Origin: Amylostereum areolatum
Taxonomy: Eukaryota > Basidiomycota > Agaricomycetes > Russulales > Stereaceae
Length of the DNA stretch: 64,000 nucleotides
Reading direction: 5' to 3'
NCBI GenBank assembly: GCA_012932865.1
Contig: SAXG01000006.1
Span: 558,001-622,000, forward strand
The translations under genes and the position numbers were made by a program. Positions 1-11,685 of this stretch are shown piece by piece; positions within the stretch are counted from its first letter, which is position 1; each line of letters starts with the position of its first letter. Under the pieces are notes generated by a model. It searched no databases and was not told the origin of the DNA. It saw nothing but the letters and a program-made list of their open reading frames with translations.

Positions 1-666
1 TGCGAGAGGCAACGATGAACATCGAACGTGCGGTCCACCGTTTGGCATGGTCGAGGAAACGCACCTGTAGACTATGCGATCCAATATCGCGCGGGAGGCG
101 CTGCCGTTGCGTCGTCCGTTTTGTAAGACGATAGTGTGGGGCGCGTTCGAGAGAGATTGGTTCGCGTATGCAAGCACGCGGTACTTGTATCCCGCGCCTG
201 GGGACTGGAAGAAGTCGCCGACATGTTCGCCGTCGATGAAAAACTGCATATCTGTGGCAATTCCTGGCGGCGTCACGCAGTACACTTCCACAGTCACGCC
301 TGAAAAGTACGCGTTATACACGCTATTCGGGAGAGTCGACGGACGAGACGCACCTGTGAACGATATCGAGGCGTTGAGGGGCGCGTTCGACGATCCGTCG
401 AGGGACAGCGTTTGATCGAAGATGGACGAATGCCACGTCCCGTTCGTGGTCTTCGTCGGATTGGGCTGGCCATCGCAACTTGGACACGAAAAGGAATTTG
501 CCCAAACGCCAGGGGGGGTATAGTTGACCACGGCACCGGTGTCGGGATCTCCGAAGGTGTCGTCGATTGTGATGTTCACCTGCTTGCAGTGTGCCATCAC
601 CGTGGAATAGAAACAAACAAGAAGGCATGGAAGGGGAATTTTCACAGGAAGAGCAAGGAGCCTCAT
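1..666 (-). CDS. Basidiomycete surface/secreted protein, 3' end outside the window
   Basis: The start is the ATG at 666; a TATA-like TTATATTAA lies about 115 bp upstream (778-786). One long exon (about 68-666) begins with a hydrophobic leader (MRLLALPVKIPLPCLL) that could be a signal peptide. It continues into a Cys/Asn-rich ectodomain with motifs common in a large basidiomycete family: IDDTFGD, YTPPGVWANSF, CPSC, a middle FIDGEHVGDF and a late SRAILDRIVY. Several N-x-S/T sequons fit an extracellular domain. After DRIVYR a donor (GTGCGT) opens an intron that runs off the window edge. In this family a Ser/Thr-rich linker, one membrane helix and a cytoplasmic tail usually follow; that part is not visible. 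Function is unknown. Family placement is inferred from motif pattern only. Confidence 0.6.
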   Translation of the reverse strand, partial: MRLLALPVKIPLPCLLVCFYSTVMAHCKQVNITIDDTFGDPDTGAVVNYTPPGVWANSFSCPSCDGQPNPTKTTNGTWHSSIFDQTLSLDGSSNAPLNASISFTGASRPSTLPNSVYNAYFSGVTVEVYCVTPPGIATDMQFFIDGEHVGDFFQSPGAGYKYRVLAYANQSLSNAPHTIVLQNGRRNGSASRAILDRIVYRCVSSTMPNGGPHVRCSSLPLA

Positions 667-1546
667 GCGGACGAAGCGAGCTGGCGAAAGGAGAGAATGG
701 GGTCAAAGCTGGCTAGCTGGCTGGCAGTGGGGAGGAGGGTCGTCCGACGAGAGAAGGCGGGGAGCGGGCCCCATCGGTTAATATAAGGCCAAGGTGCTGG
801 CAACGTGCCGGGGCGAGAAGGCGTCTTATGCCAGCCGAGGAAGAAGGGGAAGGGTCCTTCGAAATCGGAAAGCCTTGGGTGCTCTATGAACATTGACGTG
901 TTGCTGCCTGTCAGAAACTCGTCTCACGCCGGCACGTACGAGGATTTGCATAGACTTGCGGGGGCGTTGAGCGCCGTTGACAGGGCCAGAGGGGACAAGG
1001 TCCACGGCAAAAAAGACGAGTCTCCGATCGCTGTGGGTCCCAATCATCATGGTGGCTCAGTTCATAATGTCGGATCGAGGTGTGGACGCTCTTCGACCTG
1101 ACCAGAATCTGTTGACGGGTGTACTGTAATGCTCAACCTGCTGTATCTTCTTGCAGCCCCGTTGGCAAGAAAGGGCTGGTCAAGACCAGTTTAACGGAGG
1201 TTCGTACTCACTGCAAGCACCCCACCGCAGATACTAAACGAACATACCGTGCGGCTCCGTACAGGAACAGCTTTTACGTCGGCCGCCAGACAAGGTTCAG
1301 CTGCCGTGGCCACTATTGCACGAGCCTGTTCGCCCCGCGACCACGTTGGAGTGGAACTTCCGAGTTGAACTTCATTGAAGAGTGTAATAAAAGAAGGGTC
1401 ACGGAGAGCAGTCGGGACTCGGGAGCCGAGCAACGAAGCATCTTGTTGCGCGGCTGTGCCGGCGGCAAACTCAGCTCGTAATAACTTCGTATCAATCCGT
1501 ACTAAGTCAAATTCGAGCGGCCAAGGCCTTCCCGAATCCCAGACAT
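667..1546. other. Intergenic, divergent promoters
   Basis: This 880-bp gap lies between the start of the upstream minus-strand gene and the next plus-strand gene. It holds the TATA-like element at 778-786 (minus strand). Open frames here have no family resemblance and overlap the 5' side of the next gene. I see nothing else in it. Confidence 0.4.
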
Positions 1547-2319
1547 ATGTCCAGAGTATCTCTCCAAGACCCTCCGCAACCCAACGATGTCGAAGAGTAC
1601 CAACGCTCTTCACATCCCTCTCCGTGCAAACCCGGCGTTCTGCTCGCCGCCAGCGCTCTCCAGCTCGAGCTCGGGGAATCCGAGACGACGTTCAACACCG
1701 ACCACATCATAGTTTCACCCTTCCTGTCCCCCTCCCAGTCCAGCCTCTCACGCTCTTCTCAAGAGCTCCTCCAACCGCCCCCACCCGCTCCCCCGCCTCC
1801 CCCGCCCAGCCGTGTGCGCTTCCGATCCCGCGTGCGTATCAGCGGGCTGCGCCATACGCGCACGCACTCCCTCGACTCGTCCTCGGGCTCGCCCTCTTCC
1901 TCCATATCCGTCCCGCTAGAATCCAACCCTCGTGGCGTGTTGGGGCAGCGTCTATCCATGCTCACGCCCTCGATGTGGCAAAAACGCCTGCCTGCTCCCG
2001 AGCGCGCACGTACGGTCCCTCCGGACGAGCGCACACCCATACACCGCGCCGTGCGGCGATACGGTGAACCTCGAAATCCGGAGGTGACGCCGGAGGAGGA
2101 AGACGAAGATACAGAGGTGCGTGCGCGGAGGGGGGAGATCGTGTCCGGTGAGTGGCCGTGGAAGGCGATGAACCGACATGTGAGTCGCGCCCGCGCCCAC
2201 GTATGTCCCAGCTGTACTCACGGAGCGCGCGGTCGCAGTGGTGGTGGTGGCATATGGAACCCATCGTATGTTTCTGTTGCGGGGACGATTCCGACGACGA
2301 AGAAACCGCCGACGAGTAG
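1547..2319 (+). CDS. Hypothetical protein, proline/serine-rich with acidic C-terminus
   Basis: Two exons, 1547-2179 and 2239-2319, give a 237-residue protein; intron 2180-2238 is GTGAGT...CGCAG and phase 0. The N-terminal half is Ser/Pro-rich with a proline run (PPPPAPPPPPPS) and an Arg-rich stretch. The C-terminal third has EEEDED, then EWPWKAMNRH. Splicing adds a striking tryptophan run (HWWWWHMEP), two close Cys (CFCC) and an acidic tail (DDSDDEETADE). Correct splicing into a short exon with a clean stop supports a real gene. I do not recognise the family. The Trp cluster followed by an acidic end might be a membrane-proximal or peptide-binding motif, but that is speculation. Confidence 0.6.
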
Positions 2320-2592
2320 CGTGCACCTTCAGTCGTGAGTATTTTCAGCGCTGTGTGTATTTGCATCTCCTGTCCAATCTCCATGCTGTGTGCTGTGTGC
2401 TCTCACTCACGATCTATCCTCTGATTCGTCTGTAAAGTTATCGTTGTATCATGTACAGTACCGTTGTTACAGATCTGATCCTATACCCACTGTCTGTACT
2501 TCTATATGCCTCACGACGTTCTATGCCAACCCCCCACGCCACATTACTTACGCAGCCTAGAATACACGGCAACCGCTTTGCATTGACATGTA

Positions 2593-4087
2593 TCACTTGG
2601 GAAGGACCATCGTCGGCGGCAAGGTAGTTATGGGGGGAAGCAGGCTTGAGGCCGTTTTGCGCGCGCTTTGAATGAGCAGTTGATCCATGACGACCAAAGC
2701 CGCCATGGCCTCCACGATCGGGACGGCGCGCGGGACAACGCAAGGATCGTGACGACCCCGCGCGGCGAGCGAACCTGGCGTACCATCGTACTGGGCCGTC
2801 TCCTGAGCCTGCGAGATGGTCGCCGGCGATTTGAAGCCAATTCTGAGCGAGTCCAATAGCACCTGGTGAATGATCCGCCCGATGTGAAATGCGAGGTCAC
2901 TCACCGGAAATAGATGTCCTCTCCGTTCGTGATCCCGCCCTGGACTCCACCGCTCCAGTTGGTGGTGGTACCGAGCTTGCCGTTGTCTTTGCGGACGAAG
3001 GCGTCGTTGTGCTTGCTGCCGGGGACCTCCGTGCCACGGAATCCGGAACCGATCTCAAACGCCTTGGTGGCGGGGATGGAGAGCATCGCGTGCGCGAGCT
3101 TCGCTTCGAACTTGTCGAAGACAGGCTCACCCAGTCCAGCGGGAACGTTGCGGACAACGCAGGTGACGGTACCGCCAATGGAATCCTGCGCTTCTTTGGC
3201 ACGGATGATGCGCTGGATTCGGATCGGTTACGAGGACTTGGACGCGGCGAAGACGGGGACGCACCTTGGTCATGCGCTCGGACGTCTCGGGGTGGGGACA
3301 ACGAGTGGTGAACTTGTCGACCTCAGCGCGAGTCACGGACGCGAGAAGCTGACGGAATTCGGGCGAGAGGGCATCCTCCACATCCTCATCCTCCTCGTCG
3401 ATCGGGGCCTGGGATGGTGATGGGACGGTGGCCGGGAGGTGGACCTTGCCTACGGAGGACACGAACGCGACGATTTCGATCCCGAACGCTTGCTTGAGGT
3501 ACTTTTCGGCAATGGCGCCCGCGGCGACACGGCCTGGGACGGCGTGAGCATGATAGACGGCGTTTGAGTGTATGTAACGCACCGATGGTCTCGCGGGCGC
3601 TGCTCCGGCCACCACCGCTGCTCGCCTTAACGCCGTACTTTTCGAGGTAAGTGTAGTCCGCATGGCTTGGGCGGGGGTAGAGATCGGTCTCAGAGTAGTC
3701 CTTCGGGCGCTGGTCTTCGTTCTTGACGAGGAGACCGATGGGAGTGCCGAGGGTGACGCCGTGTTCGACGCCAGATTGTAGGTGCACGAGATCCTTTTCG
3801 TCGCGCTAAGGGGGGTGATGTCATTCGAAGAAGCATGTGGGCAGACAGGGACGGGGCTGACGGGCGTGGTGAGATTGCTCTGACCGGGTCGTCGACGACT
3901 GAGTTGGGTCTGAACGTCTGATGGGGCGAGCTCGAGGCCCTGATCAGTGAAGGGTGAGAAATGTTGGTGGCAGGAAGATATTGGAGATGGGACGGACCGG
4001 AGGACAGCCGTCGATGATGGCACCTACAGACGCGCAATGGCTCTCGCCGTAGGTAGTTACGCGGAAAAGGGTTCCGAAGGTCGACAT
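2593..4087 (-). CDS. ARO2: Chorismate synthase
   Basis: Catalyses the last shikimate-pathway step, EPSP to chorismate, using reduced FMN; fungal enzymes usually carry their own flavin reductase activity. The start at 4087 gives [17 protein letters not shown], the classic N-terminus. Six exons are joined by five introns, after CPPG, after LTTP, after RETIG, after ERMTK and after DIYFR. Visible signatures are [29 protein letters not shown], a C-terminal [13 protein letters not shown] and the conserved GGITNGEDI region. Length is about 400 residues, normal for fungi. All splice phases agree and no frame break is needed. The C-terminus (TMVLPK) follows conserved ALVVMDQLL. Feeds Phe, Tyr, Trp and p-aminobenzoate synthesis in the cytosol. 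Confidence 0.95.
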
Positions 4088-4392
4088 GGTTCTGGAGAAG
4101 AAAAGAGGGATGAGGATCGGAGACGCAGATGCGTTTTATAGGGGAGAAGGGACAGGAATGACAGCCAGGTCGGATACGTGGTAGACGCGTAGGATCAGGC
4201 CGTCAGACGCGGAAGTTGTACAATGCGACGAAGGAGGAAAACGTCGGCTTACTTTTCGTTCGCAAGATCGCAAAGTCCGGTCAAGGTCGTCGGCAACAGC
4301 GGTCGGGGTCACGCTCAAGCTCAGGAGTCGGAGTCAAAGCGCGTCGGACTCGGACTCGCGTCTTTTGTATCCCACCACCACCAACACAGAAC
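4088..4392. other. Divergent promoter ARO2 / hypothetical
   Basis: About 305 bp between the ARO2 start (minus) and the start chosen for the next plus-strand gene. An open frame extends upstream to 4216 in the same frame as that gene, so an alternative upstream start cannot be excluded. No other feature seen. Confidence 0.4.
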
Positions 4393-5282
4393 ATGGCCCC
4401 TCCCACCGCATCCATCTCCGCCCCTCCCCTCTCATCCACATCAAGGGTCCGCAATCACTCTCGCAAGAAAGCCAACGATGATGCCCCCTACGCCGGCCCC
4501 TCCAGTGCAGGTGCGAAGCGGCAGGCCGTCGACAAGCCCGACAGTGAACCCCGCGTGAAAAGGAAACGTGTCGATGAACTGCCGATGCTGTTCACAAGCC
4601 CCGCTGTCCCTCGAAGGCCCGAGGGGGAAAGCCACACGTCCTTGGTAAGTTTCCAAGCATCCCGAGGCTTTCTGAACGCCCTTCCCGCGGTGCTCCTGCA
4701 TTGACTGACGTGCGCGCGCTCTCCCCCCTGCATCGTCGTGGCTGATCTCCCCCCCCCGCGCCTGACAATGGTGTTCCTCGCTCTTTGAATAGATGGACTT
4801 CGCCGCGCTACCGCCCGTCCGCTCTGCACCGTTACCTCGTTCACCACGATCTGATTCCTCACGTGCATCCATCTCCTCTTACGGCCCAGGATCCGCCCCC
4901 TCCGGCCTCGTTACTGCTGCCCCGAAGAAGAAGTCCCTCGCCCGTGGTAACCGCGGCCAACCGGCCCCAACGGCAGTCCCGCGAGCAAAGCCGCAGGAGG
5001 AGTTCGCGTTTGCTCGAAGAAGAGAGCCGTGGACGAACACCGATCCTGGCAGACATCGCGGACGTGCACGGGGCACTGGCAGCCGTCGCCCAACGGCACT
5101 TTGACGCACAGGTCGTCAAGGAGGTTGATACTATAGCTTCGTTTGTGTGCGCAATCAAAGTGAAAGGTGTGCCGTGTTTTCTTTTCCGGTGAGACGCGGC
5201 CGCGACGAATCTGATTTGCCCGTGACGCAGAAGCGACTCATCCTATGTGGTAGCTTCTGGCCGGCTTCGTGTACTAGCGTGA
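4393..5282 (+). CDS. Hypothetical nuclear-type basic protein, frame uncertain
   Basis: Starts MAPPTASISAPPLSSTSRVR. Exon 1 (4393-4644) carries basic nuclear-localisation-like stretches (RVKRKRVDE). A normal intron 4645-4792 (GTAAGT...TGAATAG) leads to a Ser/Pro/Lys-rich exon. Between about 4930 and 5020 the coding frame changes by +1 into EEESRGRTPILADIADVHGA and QVVKEVD, a helical, more protein-like segment. Either a short intron (for example 4947-5019) or an extra base in a homopolymer explains this; the window has many of the latter. A last intron (about 5189-5230) and stop at 5280-5282 are tentative. Family not recognised. Composition suggests a nuclear protein with a disordered N-terminus and a helical C-terminus. 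Confidence 0.48.
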
Positions 5283-5888
5283 GATAGGGAGCAGACTGAA
5301 CGGACAGATCGCGGTCGTAGTAATACATGGAACGAGGACGTGGTGGTCGTCGTCTGATGTGCGTGGTGGCATGGTGTTCTCTCACGATAGTAATAACATC
5401 GTGTCCTGTGGCGAGAAAGTGTATTTACATCTGTCAGCGAAAGAAACCGACATGTCTCGAAGAGACTCGAACTCCCTGACGTATTTTTGGGTCGATATCA
5501 CGGCTGAGTCGGGGACGACGGGGACGAAGAGGCCAATCAGCGCGAAGAATCAGTCTGAGGCCGTAAAAAACACGTCGCCATGGCGTTCAGCCGCCTTGCC
5601 CAATCCCAGCCCGCGTTCCTCGTCGCATCCCCTCGGCTCCAGTGACTGATATAAGATGCGCCAATGGCCATCCGATGTCCCCAGTTCCCCCCCGGTTCTT
5701 TCTCCCCCCCCGCCCCCTTGTCCATCGTTCGTTTCGCAGCAGTGCTGCTCCACCTTTCTTTGCAAGTCCTTCTCTCTTTTCTTCCGATGCTCATCCTGAC
5801 CTCCTCCCAGTTTCTAAGGATCCCTATCCAACTCGTTCTTTCCGACTTCTGAGAAGCCACGTTCCATTTCCTTCGCCGTCTTTCCACC
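5283..5888. other. Intergenic, promoter of secreted-protein gene
   Basis: The 3' part (about 5680-5888) is strongly pyrimidine-rich on the plus strand, as seen before highly expressed fungal genes, with a TATA-like GATATAAGA near 5647. No gene or RNA found. Confidence 0.45.
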
Positions 5889-7142
5889 ATGAAGTTCTCC
5901 GTCGCTCTCGCTTCCGCTCTTTACATCCTGCCTGTCCTCACGGGCATGGCTTCCGCCGCCAGTGTTGCTCCTCGCAAGGGCGGTTTCCCCGGTGGTGCTC
6001 AGGGCAAGGGTGCTCAGGCCGGCCAGGCCGCCAAGGGGGCCAACAACAACCAGAACGGGGCCGCCGCTAACAACAACAACAAGGGCTCGTCCACCACCGC
6101 TGCCGCTGCCGCCTCGACCAAGGGCGCTACAGCTACAACAGGAGGAGACCCCCAGTCTGCGACTAGTGAGTGTCGATCGGCTCTTCTTCGGCGATCTGAC
6201 TAACTCCGGTATCCAGCTCTCGATCCCAAGGTCATCGCGACTGGCTTCGCCTTGGACGGACAGCAGGTCCCGGCGGCAAACCAGGTTGCGTCCCTCACCT
6301 CGAAGAACAACTTCATCAACTTCTGCCTTACCGCCCCCAACCTCCCGATCACCAACGGCCAGCAAGTCAAGACCGGTTCATGTAACCCTGCGCCGATGGG
6401 CATGATCGCGGCCACGACCAAGATGCCCTCCTCCAAGTTCGTCAATCCCCCGAACATGGGCAACATCGCGGCGAACACCGCATTCACCATCACCATGGCT
6501 ATCAAGAACATCAAGACGGGCAACTTCGTTAACGCTCAATCGAACTACTACTCCGCGCCCCAGCAAACCGACGGCTCGGGCACCATCATCGGCCACTCGC
6601 ACGTCGTCATCGAGGCCCTCGATTCATTGTCCCAGACCACCCCGACGGACCCCAACAAGTTCGCGTTCTTCAAGGGTGTCAACACTGCCGCCGATGGCCA
6701 GGGTAACGTCAACGTCGACGTTACGGATGGTCTTCCGGCTGGTGTCTACCGCTTGGCGTCGATCAACGCCGCGGCCAACCATCAGCCTGTTCTCGTTGCT
6801 GTCGCTCAGCACGGTACCCTCGACGACATGGTCTACGTGAGCGAACATCCTTGCTCTTCGAGTTCGGTGGATTTTTGACGCGATTCTTTCCAGTTCACGG
6901 TTGGCGGCAACGGCGCTGCCACGGGCAAGGGTGGCAACAACGCCGGTGCAGCTGCTAGCGGCGCTGCAGCTACCGCGACATCTGCCGCGGCTTCTGCTTC
7001 TTCAGCGGCGGCTAAGGGCGGCCAGAAGGGCGGGAACAACGCACAAGGGGCGGGCAAGCAAGCAGGCGCAGGAGCAGCAGCTGGTGGCCGTGGTGGGGCC
7101 AAGGGTGCGAAGGGAGGACGTCGTAACATTTCCCGCCTTTAA
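5889..7142 (+). CDS. Abundant secreted protein (family often misnamed ribosomal protein S17-like)
   Basis: Three exons (5889-6165, 6217-6836, 6894-7142) encode 381 residues. MKFSVALASALYILPVLTG starts a signal peptide ending near ASA. Exon 1 and exon 3 are almost pure low complexity (Gly, Ala, Asn, Lys, Gln), while exon 2 is a folded core. The core contains VIATGFALDGQQVPA, NFINFCL, MAIKNIKTGNFVNAQ, NYYSAPQQ, GTIIGHSHVVIEAL, KFAFFKGV and HQPVLVAVAQHGTLDD. These match a basidiomycete family of secreted proteins carried in databases under a misleading ribosomal-protein name. Function is unknown; it is likely secreted or wall-associated. It ends basic (KGAKGGRRNISRL). Splice sites are canonical and phases agree. 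Confidence 0.85.
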
Positions 7143-7841
7143 TTCTTGACGAAGAGGCGCGATCTTGATGTTTATCTCACTCCGTGACCGTACGGTGTAC
7201 GGACGCTTCCCCATGCGCTATCCATGTATCTCCACAGCCTTCTAGATCTGCTTACTGCCGTGTGTATTAACTTGCCCTCATACCCCTACTTCTTACTGTG
7301 TCGTGTAGTTTCCGCTGGCTTATCTATATCAGACGGGTTCGGGACCTCTTGTGCGTGTGACAACCGTGCAAGGTCGGGCTTAGCGGGTAACGGGTGTATG
7401 GGTATTGAAATAGGTGTGGGGCAGCACAGTCTATGGACTCAGACGCGCTTGGCTTCGCTGTAGATCGGTGGATAATGCGTCCGTTACACGCCAGAATCGC
7501 CCTCGTCGAATGTTGCGATGAGCGTATGTTGAAGAAAAAATACGACCCGGCGACCGTTGTGAAATCCCAAGGATACGGTTCTCTAAAAAGAGCGTGGGTA
7601 TGAAGCAGTGCAGAACGCTCCGTAGACGGTCGTGAAGGCCGGGCGCGCGTCCGCTTGGACGAGTTGATGCTGGTCAGCTTTCTCTAGGCGTTACTTGGCT
7701 TTCCCTTCTCTTCCTCTTCATTTCCTTCTTTTATACCCCTCAGCTTCCGCAGGTCTGACGCTCGCCCTCTTTCTCGCTCGTCGAGACGCTCAGCACCCCC
7801 TGCGACCAGACCAACGCGAGCTGAGGTTCCTTCAATCCTGG
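7143..7841. other. Intergenic
   Basis: Holds the 3' end of the secreted-protein gene and the promoter of the ADAM gene. The final 150 bp are pyrimidine-rich on the plus strand. No RNA gene or repeat seen. Confidence 0.4.
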
Positions 7842-10800
7842 ATGACTGCGGCTTATAGACTATATGCGCTGGTCGCACTCTTCGCGACGTCTTTGGCCTT
7901 GGTTTCAGGTGCGTGTATGCGCTCAGACGTGGACGGGCACTCGTGCTGACCGGCCCTGATTCTCGTCGACGGCGCTTGGACAGCAACCAGCCGTTCACCC
8001 CGCCCGCTGAAGCGCGTTGCACACCCATCCACCCTCGCGATCGACATCCTCCGCCCCCAACGTGTACGAACCCATAATGCCCGCTCCTCCTTCCCCCTCG
8101 AGTCGCCTATCCTCAGGCACTCTGACCACTTTCGTCTCACGCTCTCTGCCTTCGGTGACACCTACCATCTCCATCTACGCCCTAACGAGGACCTCGTCCA
8201 CCCATCAGCCAGAATCGAATACTACGCCCCTACTCCCGATGGTGGCCACAGGATAACCCAAACCGTCCCTCTTCTCCGGGAATCGGTCAAGGCGTACTAT
8301 GGCGAAGTCGTCGCCCCCCACGCCTCTACCGACCGCATGCGCCATGACGCTGCCAGAGTCGTCCCGCCCAATGGGCGGCGATCTTGGATGGGCCCGTATC
8401 ATGGTACACCATCAGGGAGATGCGGAGATGGGGGAAGCTCCCGTATTCGAGGGAGCGTTCTCAGTCAACGGGGTCGTGCACCATGTCGTCACCAAGGACA
8501 ACTACCTCCGCAACAAGCAAGACCTTGATCCCCTCCTGGTTTCGCAAACCGACCCGGACTCCCAGTTGGTCATCTGGAGAGACATGGACATCATGGCGCC
8601 ACACGAGGAGGAAGCGCTACGCGCGGGAAGGAAGGTCTCTCTCGTCGAGTTTGACGACGTGCGCCCACCGGCCAGGACTTGCGCCCACGACGACCATCCG
8701 TGGAATACCGATCCATACCTTAACCCAGCGTTACGGCCGGCTCCCGTGGGGTGGATGGGCGCTTTCAACAACCCTCTCTCGGACTTGCTCGTTAAGCGCG
8801 ACGATATCGCTGGGTCCGGTATGGACACCAAGTACGTAGGCTTACGTTTGCGAGCCGATGACCATGGCTGATAAACCCGCCTGAAGTTTCGCCAGCTCCA
8901 TCGGTCAGACGGCGGGGTGTCCGACGGATCAACGAGTGGTAGGCCGTTTTCGTGCGGTGCTTGCCTCGGCTGATCGTGCGACTTCGTTATATAGTTGTAC
9001 TTGGGTGTAGCTGCGGACTGTGAATTTGTCTCGACATATGGATCAACACAGAATGCTACCACCCAGATTCTGACTGACTTCAATACCGCCAGCGCCCTCT
9101 ACAAGGTAAGAACCAACGCCGCGTTGCCGCCACGAACGCTCATATCGCCCCATGTAGAACACCTTCAACGTCAGCCTCGGAATTGTTACATTACAAGTAC
9201 AGGAACCTACGTATGTGTTCCTTGCGTAAGGTAACTCACATGTAAGGCTACTCACGGTCTGCCGCAGATGTCCCTCTTCCGCCGACCCGGCGATTCCTTG
9301 GAATGTGGCTTGCAATACAACCGGCGTTGATCTCAACGAGCGGCTCAATCTGTTCTCGGAATGGCGCGGCAATAGAAGTGACGACGGCGCTGGTCTGTGG
9401 CACTTGATGAGCGGGTGTCCGTCTGGCTCGGAAGTGGGCATTGCTTGGCTCGCCACATTGTGTCAGCAGACGGCATCCGACCAGGGCGATTCGACGGTCT
9501 CCGGCACGGGCGTGTCCACGGCAGGTCGTACCGAATGGCAGGTCGTCGCGCATGAGATTGGGCACAATTTCGGAGCAATCGTAAGTGTCCCTGCCCGACT
9601 TTCGTGGAAGGCCGCTGACGCGCTTGACTTGGGAAAATCAGCACGACGTACGTGCACTGACACCTTTCACTCTTTTTTGTGATCCTAAGTTCTTCCTCAT
9701 AGTGCGTGGATGGGTGCAACAGCACGTCGGCCTGCTGTCCATTGTCCACCAGTTCATGCGATAGCAATTCGCGGTTCCTTATGAGCCCCATCGCCGAAAC
9801 TGGTGAACAGAACTTCTCTCCTTGTTCCATTGGTAACATCTGTACGTGTCCTGCGCTCTCACCATTTCGACGGATTTAATCGTGCACGTTTTTAGGTTCA
9901 CTCATGCAGGGCACTGGCAGGATCAATTCGACCTGCTTGCAGTCGCCCGATCCCCAACGGCAGACGATATCCCTCCAACAATGCGGCAATGGCATCGTTG
10001 AAACCGGCGAAGAGTGCGATCCAGGCTCTGGTACGAACTCGACATGCTGCGACGTCTCGACGTGCAAGTTCCGGGCTGGTGCGGTGTGCGACCCCGCGAG
10101 TTCTCCGTGCTGCACGACCCAGTGCGCGTTGGCTCCCGCGACGACCGTGTGTCGTCCCCGCCCGAGATGCGGCGTGCGACACTCAAGAAACGTGTACCGG
10201 CAATTCCTCTTCGTGCCCAACGGACGTGTTCACCTCTGACGGCACCGGCTGCGGATCGAACGGCCTTGCGTGTGCATCAGGACAGTGCACCTCGAAAGAT
10301 CGTGTGTTTTCTCTCTCATTTGTATCAAACATGATGCTGACGGATTACAGTGCAATGCCAACAGGAGGGGTCATCCCTAAACTTGCGAGAAGCTTGCCCG
10401 AACAACAACGATCGTTCGTGCAGGGTATCTTGCCGCGACCCAACTAACTCCAATTCATGCATCAACCTCGACACGCTACTCATCGACGGCTCGCCGTGCG
10501 GTACGCCGTCTCCGTTTCTCTCATGCGCCTCCACGCTGACATGGCTATCAGGGTACGCTGGGCACTGCCAAGATGGGAACTGTCAGTCGGGCAGTGCGCT
10601 TGCTACATTTGACGTGCGCTCTCGTGCTTCGCTCCCACATGCCGTTCATATCCTCATCTCGCTTTTCGCAGGCGTGGTACAGGGACAATTTGCAGATATC
10701 CATCCCGGTCACCATCGCCATCGCGGTCGTCGTCATCTTGATCATCTACGGCATCGCCGCCTGTACGTGGATCCACTGTTCTCGTCGACCGGGGGTTGCG

Positions 10801-11229
10801 GCTCACTGTCCGGCTGGGGCAAATAGGCTGCTGCAGACGCAAGGGCAAGAACATCGTCCCAGGCTACCCAAGCAGCTACCAGCGGGTACCTCACATGCGC
10901 CTTGGCAGCGACGTGGGCCCATTGGTCCCACCGCGTATGGGTCCACCGCGTTCAGGGGGCCCACCCCGGTCGGGTGTTCCGCCCTCGTACTCGAGCGCCT
11001 CGCCCGCCTTCCCGGGAACGGTGTAAGTCCCCGTCCCCACCACGCGCAGATGTCCGTGAATGCTGACGGATCGTGAATCCCCCCCTCCCCCCTCAGTGCC
11101 GCGCGCCAGCGGGCGATGGGGCACGAACGTCGCACGTCGAGCATGGCCATCGGCGGCGGGAACACGCGGTCGTACGCCGGATGGGTGGACCCGACAGCGT
11201 ACAACGGGCCGAGCATGCCCCGTCGGTAG
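7842..11229 (+). CDS. ADAM-type (M12B, reprolysin) membrane metalloprotease with disintegrin region
   Basis: Exon 1 (7842-7908) encodes a signal peptide (MTAAYRLYALVALFATSLAL). A pro-domain follows (AFGDTYHLHLRPNEDLVHP, then GWARIMVHHQGD and FEGAFSVNGVVHHV). The catalytic domain has VAADCEFV and the zinc site HEIGHNFGAIHDC (HExxHxxGxxFGxxHD). A Cys-rich disintegrin-like region starts at CGNGIVETGEECDPG, then CCTTQCALAPATTVC and CDTQETCTGNSSSCP. A membrane helix (ISIPVTIAIAVVVILIIYG) is followed by CCCRRKGK and a Pro-rich cytoplasmic tail ending SMPRR. About ten introns. Two single-base frame breaks are needed: at the GGG at 8373-8375 and the CCCC at 10156-10159. Fungal ADAMs of this layout are known; substrates are not. 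Confidence 0.85.
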
Positions 11230-11685
11230 GCTTTGGACGGGGGGCTCGTTGGGCTCTCTCAGCTGCAACCGCGCGCCTTTCGTTTTTCGCTTTGTCTCAT
11301 ATGAGGATGGTTTTGTCGGAAGGGATCCGCTTGCTCTCGTCGATGATCTTGCTTTGCGTCGCACCACGATTTAGCATACACCGTGTACTACTATCACCAC
11401 TTTCTGGTATCAGCCCGCTCGTTTCGTGGAGTTCGGGGGCGGGCGGGCGATGGGCAAGTCGCCCTGCGCTTTCCTTTACATCTTCTTTATTTTCAATCGC
11501 CGTTTTGTTTTCGTGTATTTATTCGAAGCCGTCATCTGGACAATCTAAAGAGCATGTGGGCAGAGCGTTCGGGTGGACGTGAGATGTGAATGTGGAGGTG
11601 AGAGCGCGGTAGGGATCTGGTGTGAATGTGCCGGGTGGGGGGGTGAAGAAACGTAGGAATCTTTTGTACCAAGTGTGTTAGGTCA
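11230..11685. other. 3' intergenic between convergent genes
   Basis: Space between the ends of the ADAM gene and the ClpP gene. It holds both 3' untranslated regions; no further structure was recognised. Confidence 0.4.

Noticed and set aside
5440..5500. Possible tRNA on the minus strand (GTTCGAGTC T-loop-like sequence)
   Set aside because: The T-stem would need two G-T pairs, no matching 5' acceptor strand lies at the right distance, and the sequence rather forms a small TCTCGAAGAGA hairpin.
8341..8400. A short intron to explain the ADAM frame change
   Set aside because: No GT-AG pair of workable size exists there without deleting conserved residues; one extra G restores the frame.
10140..10200. 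A 41-bp intron (GTGTGTCG...CTCAAG) in the ADAM disintegrin region
   Set aside because: It would remove the conserved ARDAACDTQ segment. An extra C in CCCC keeps it.
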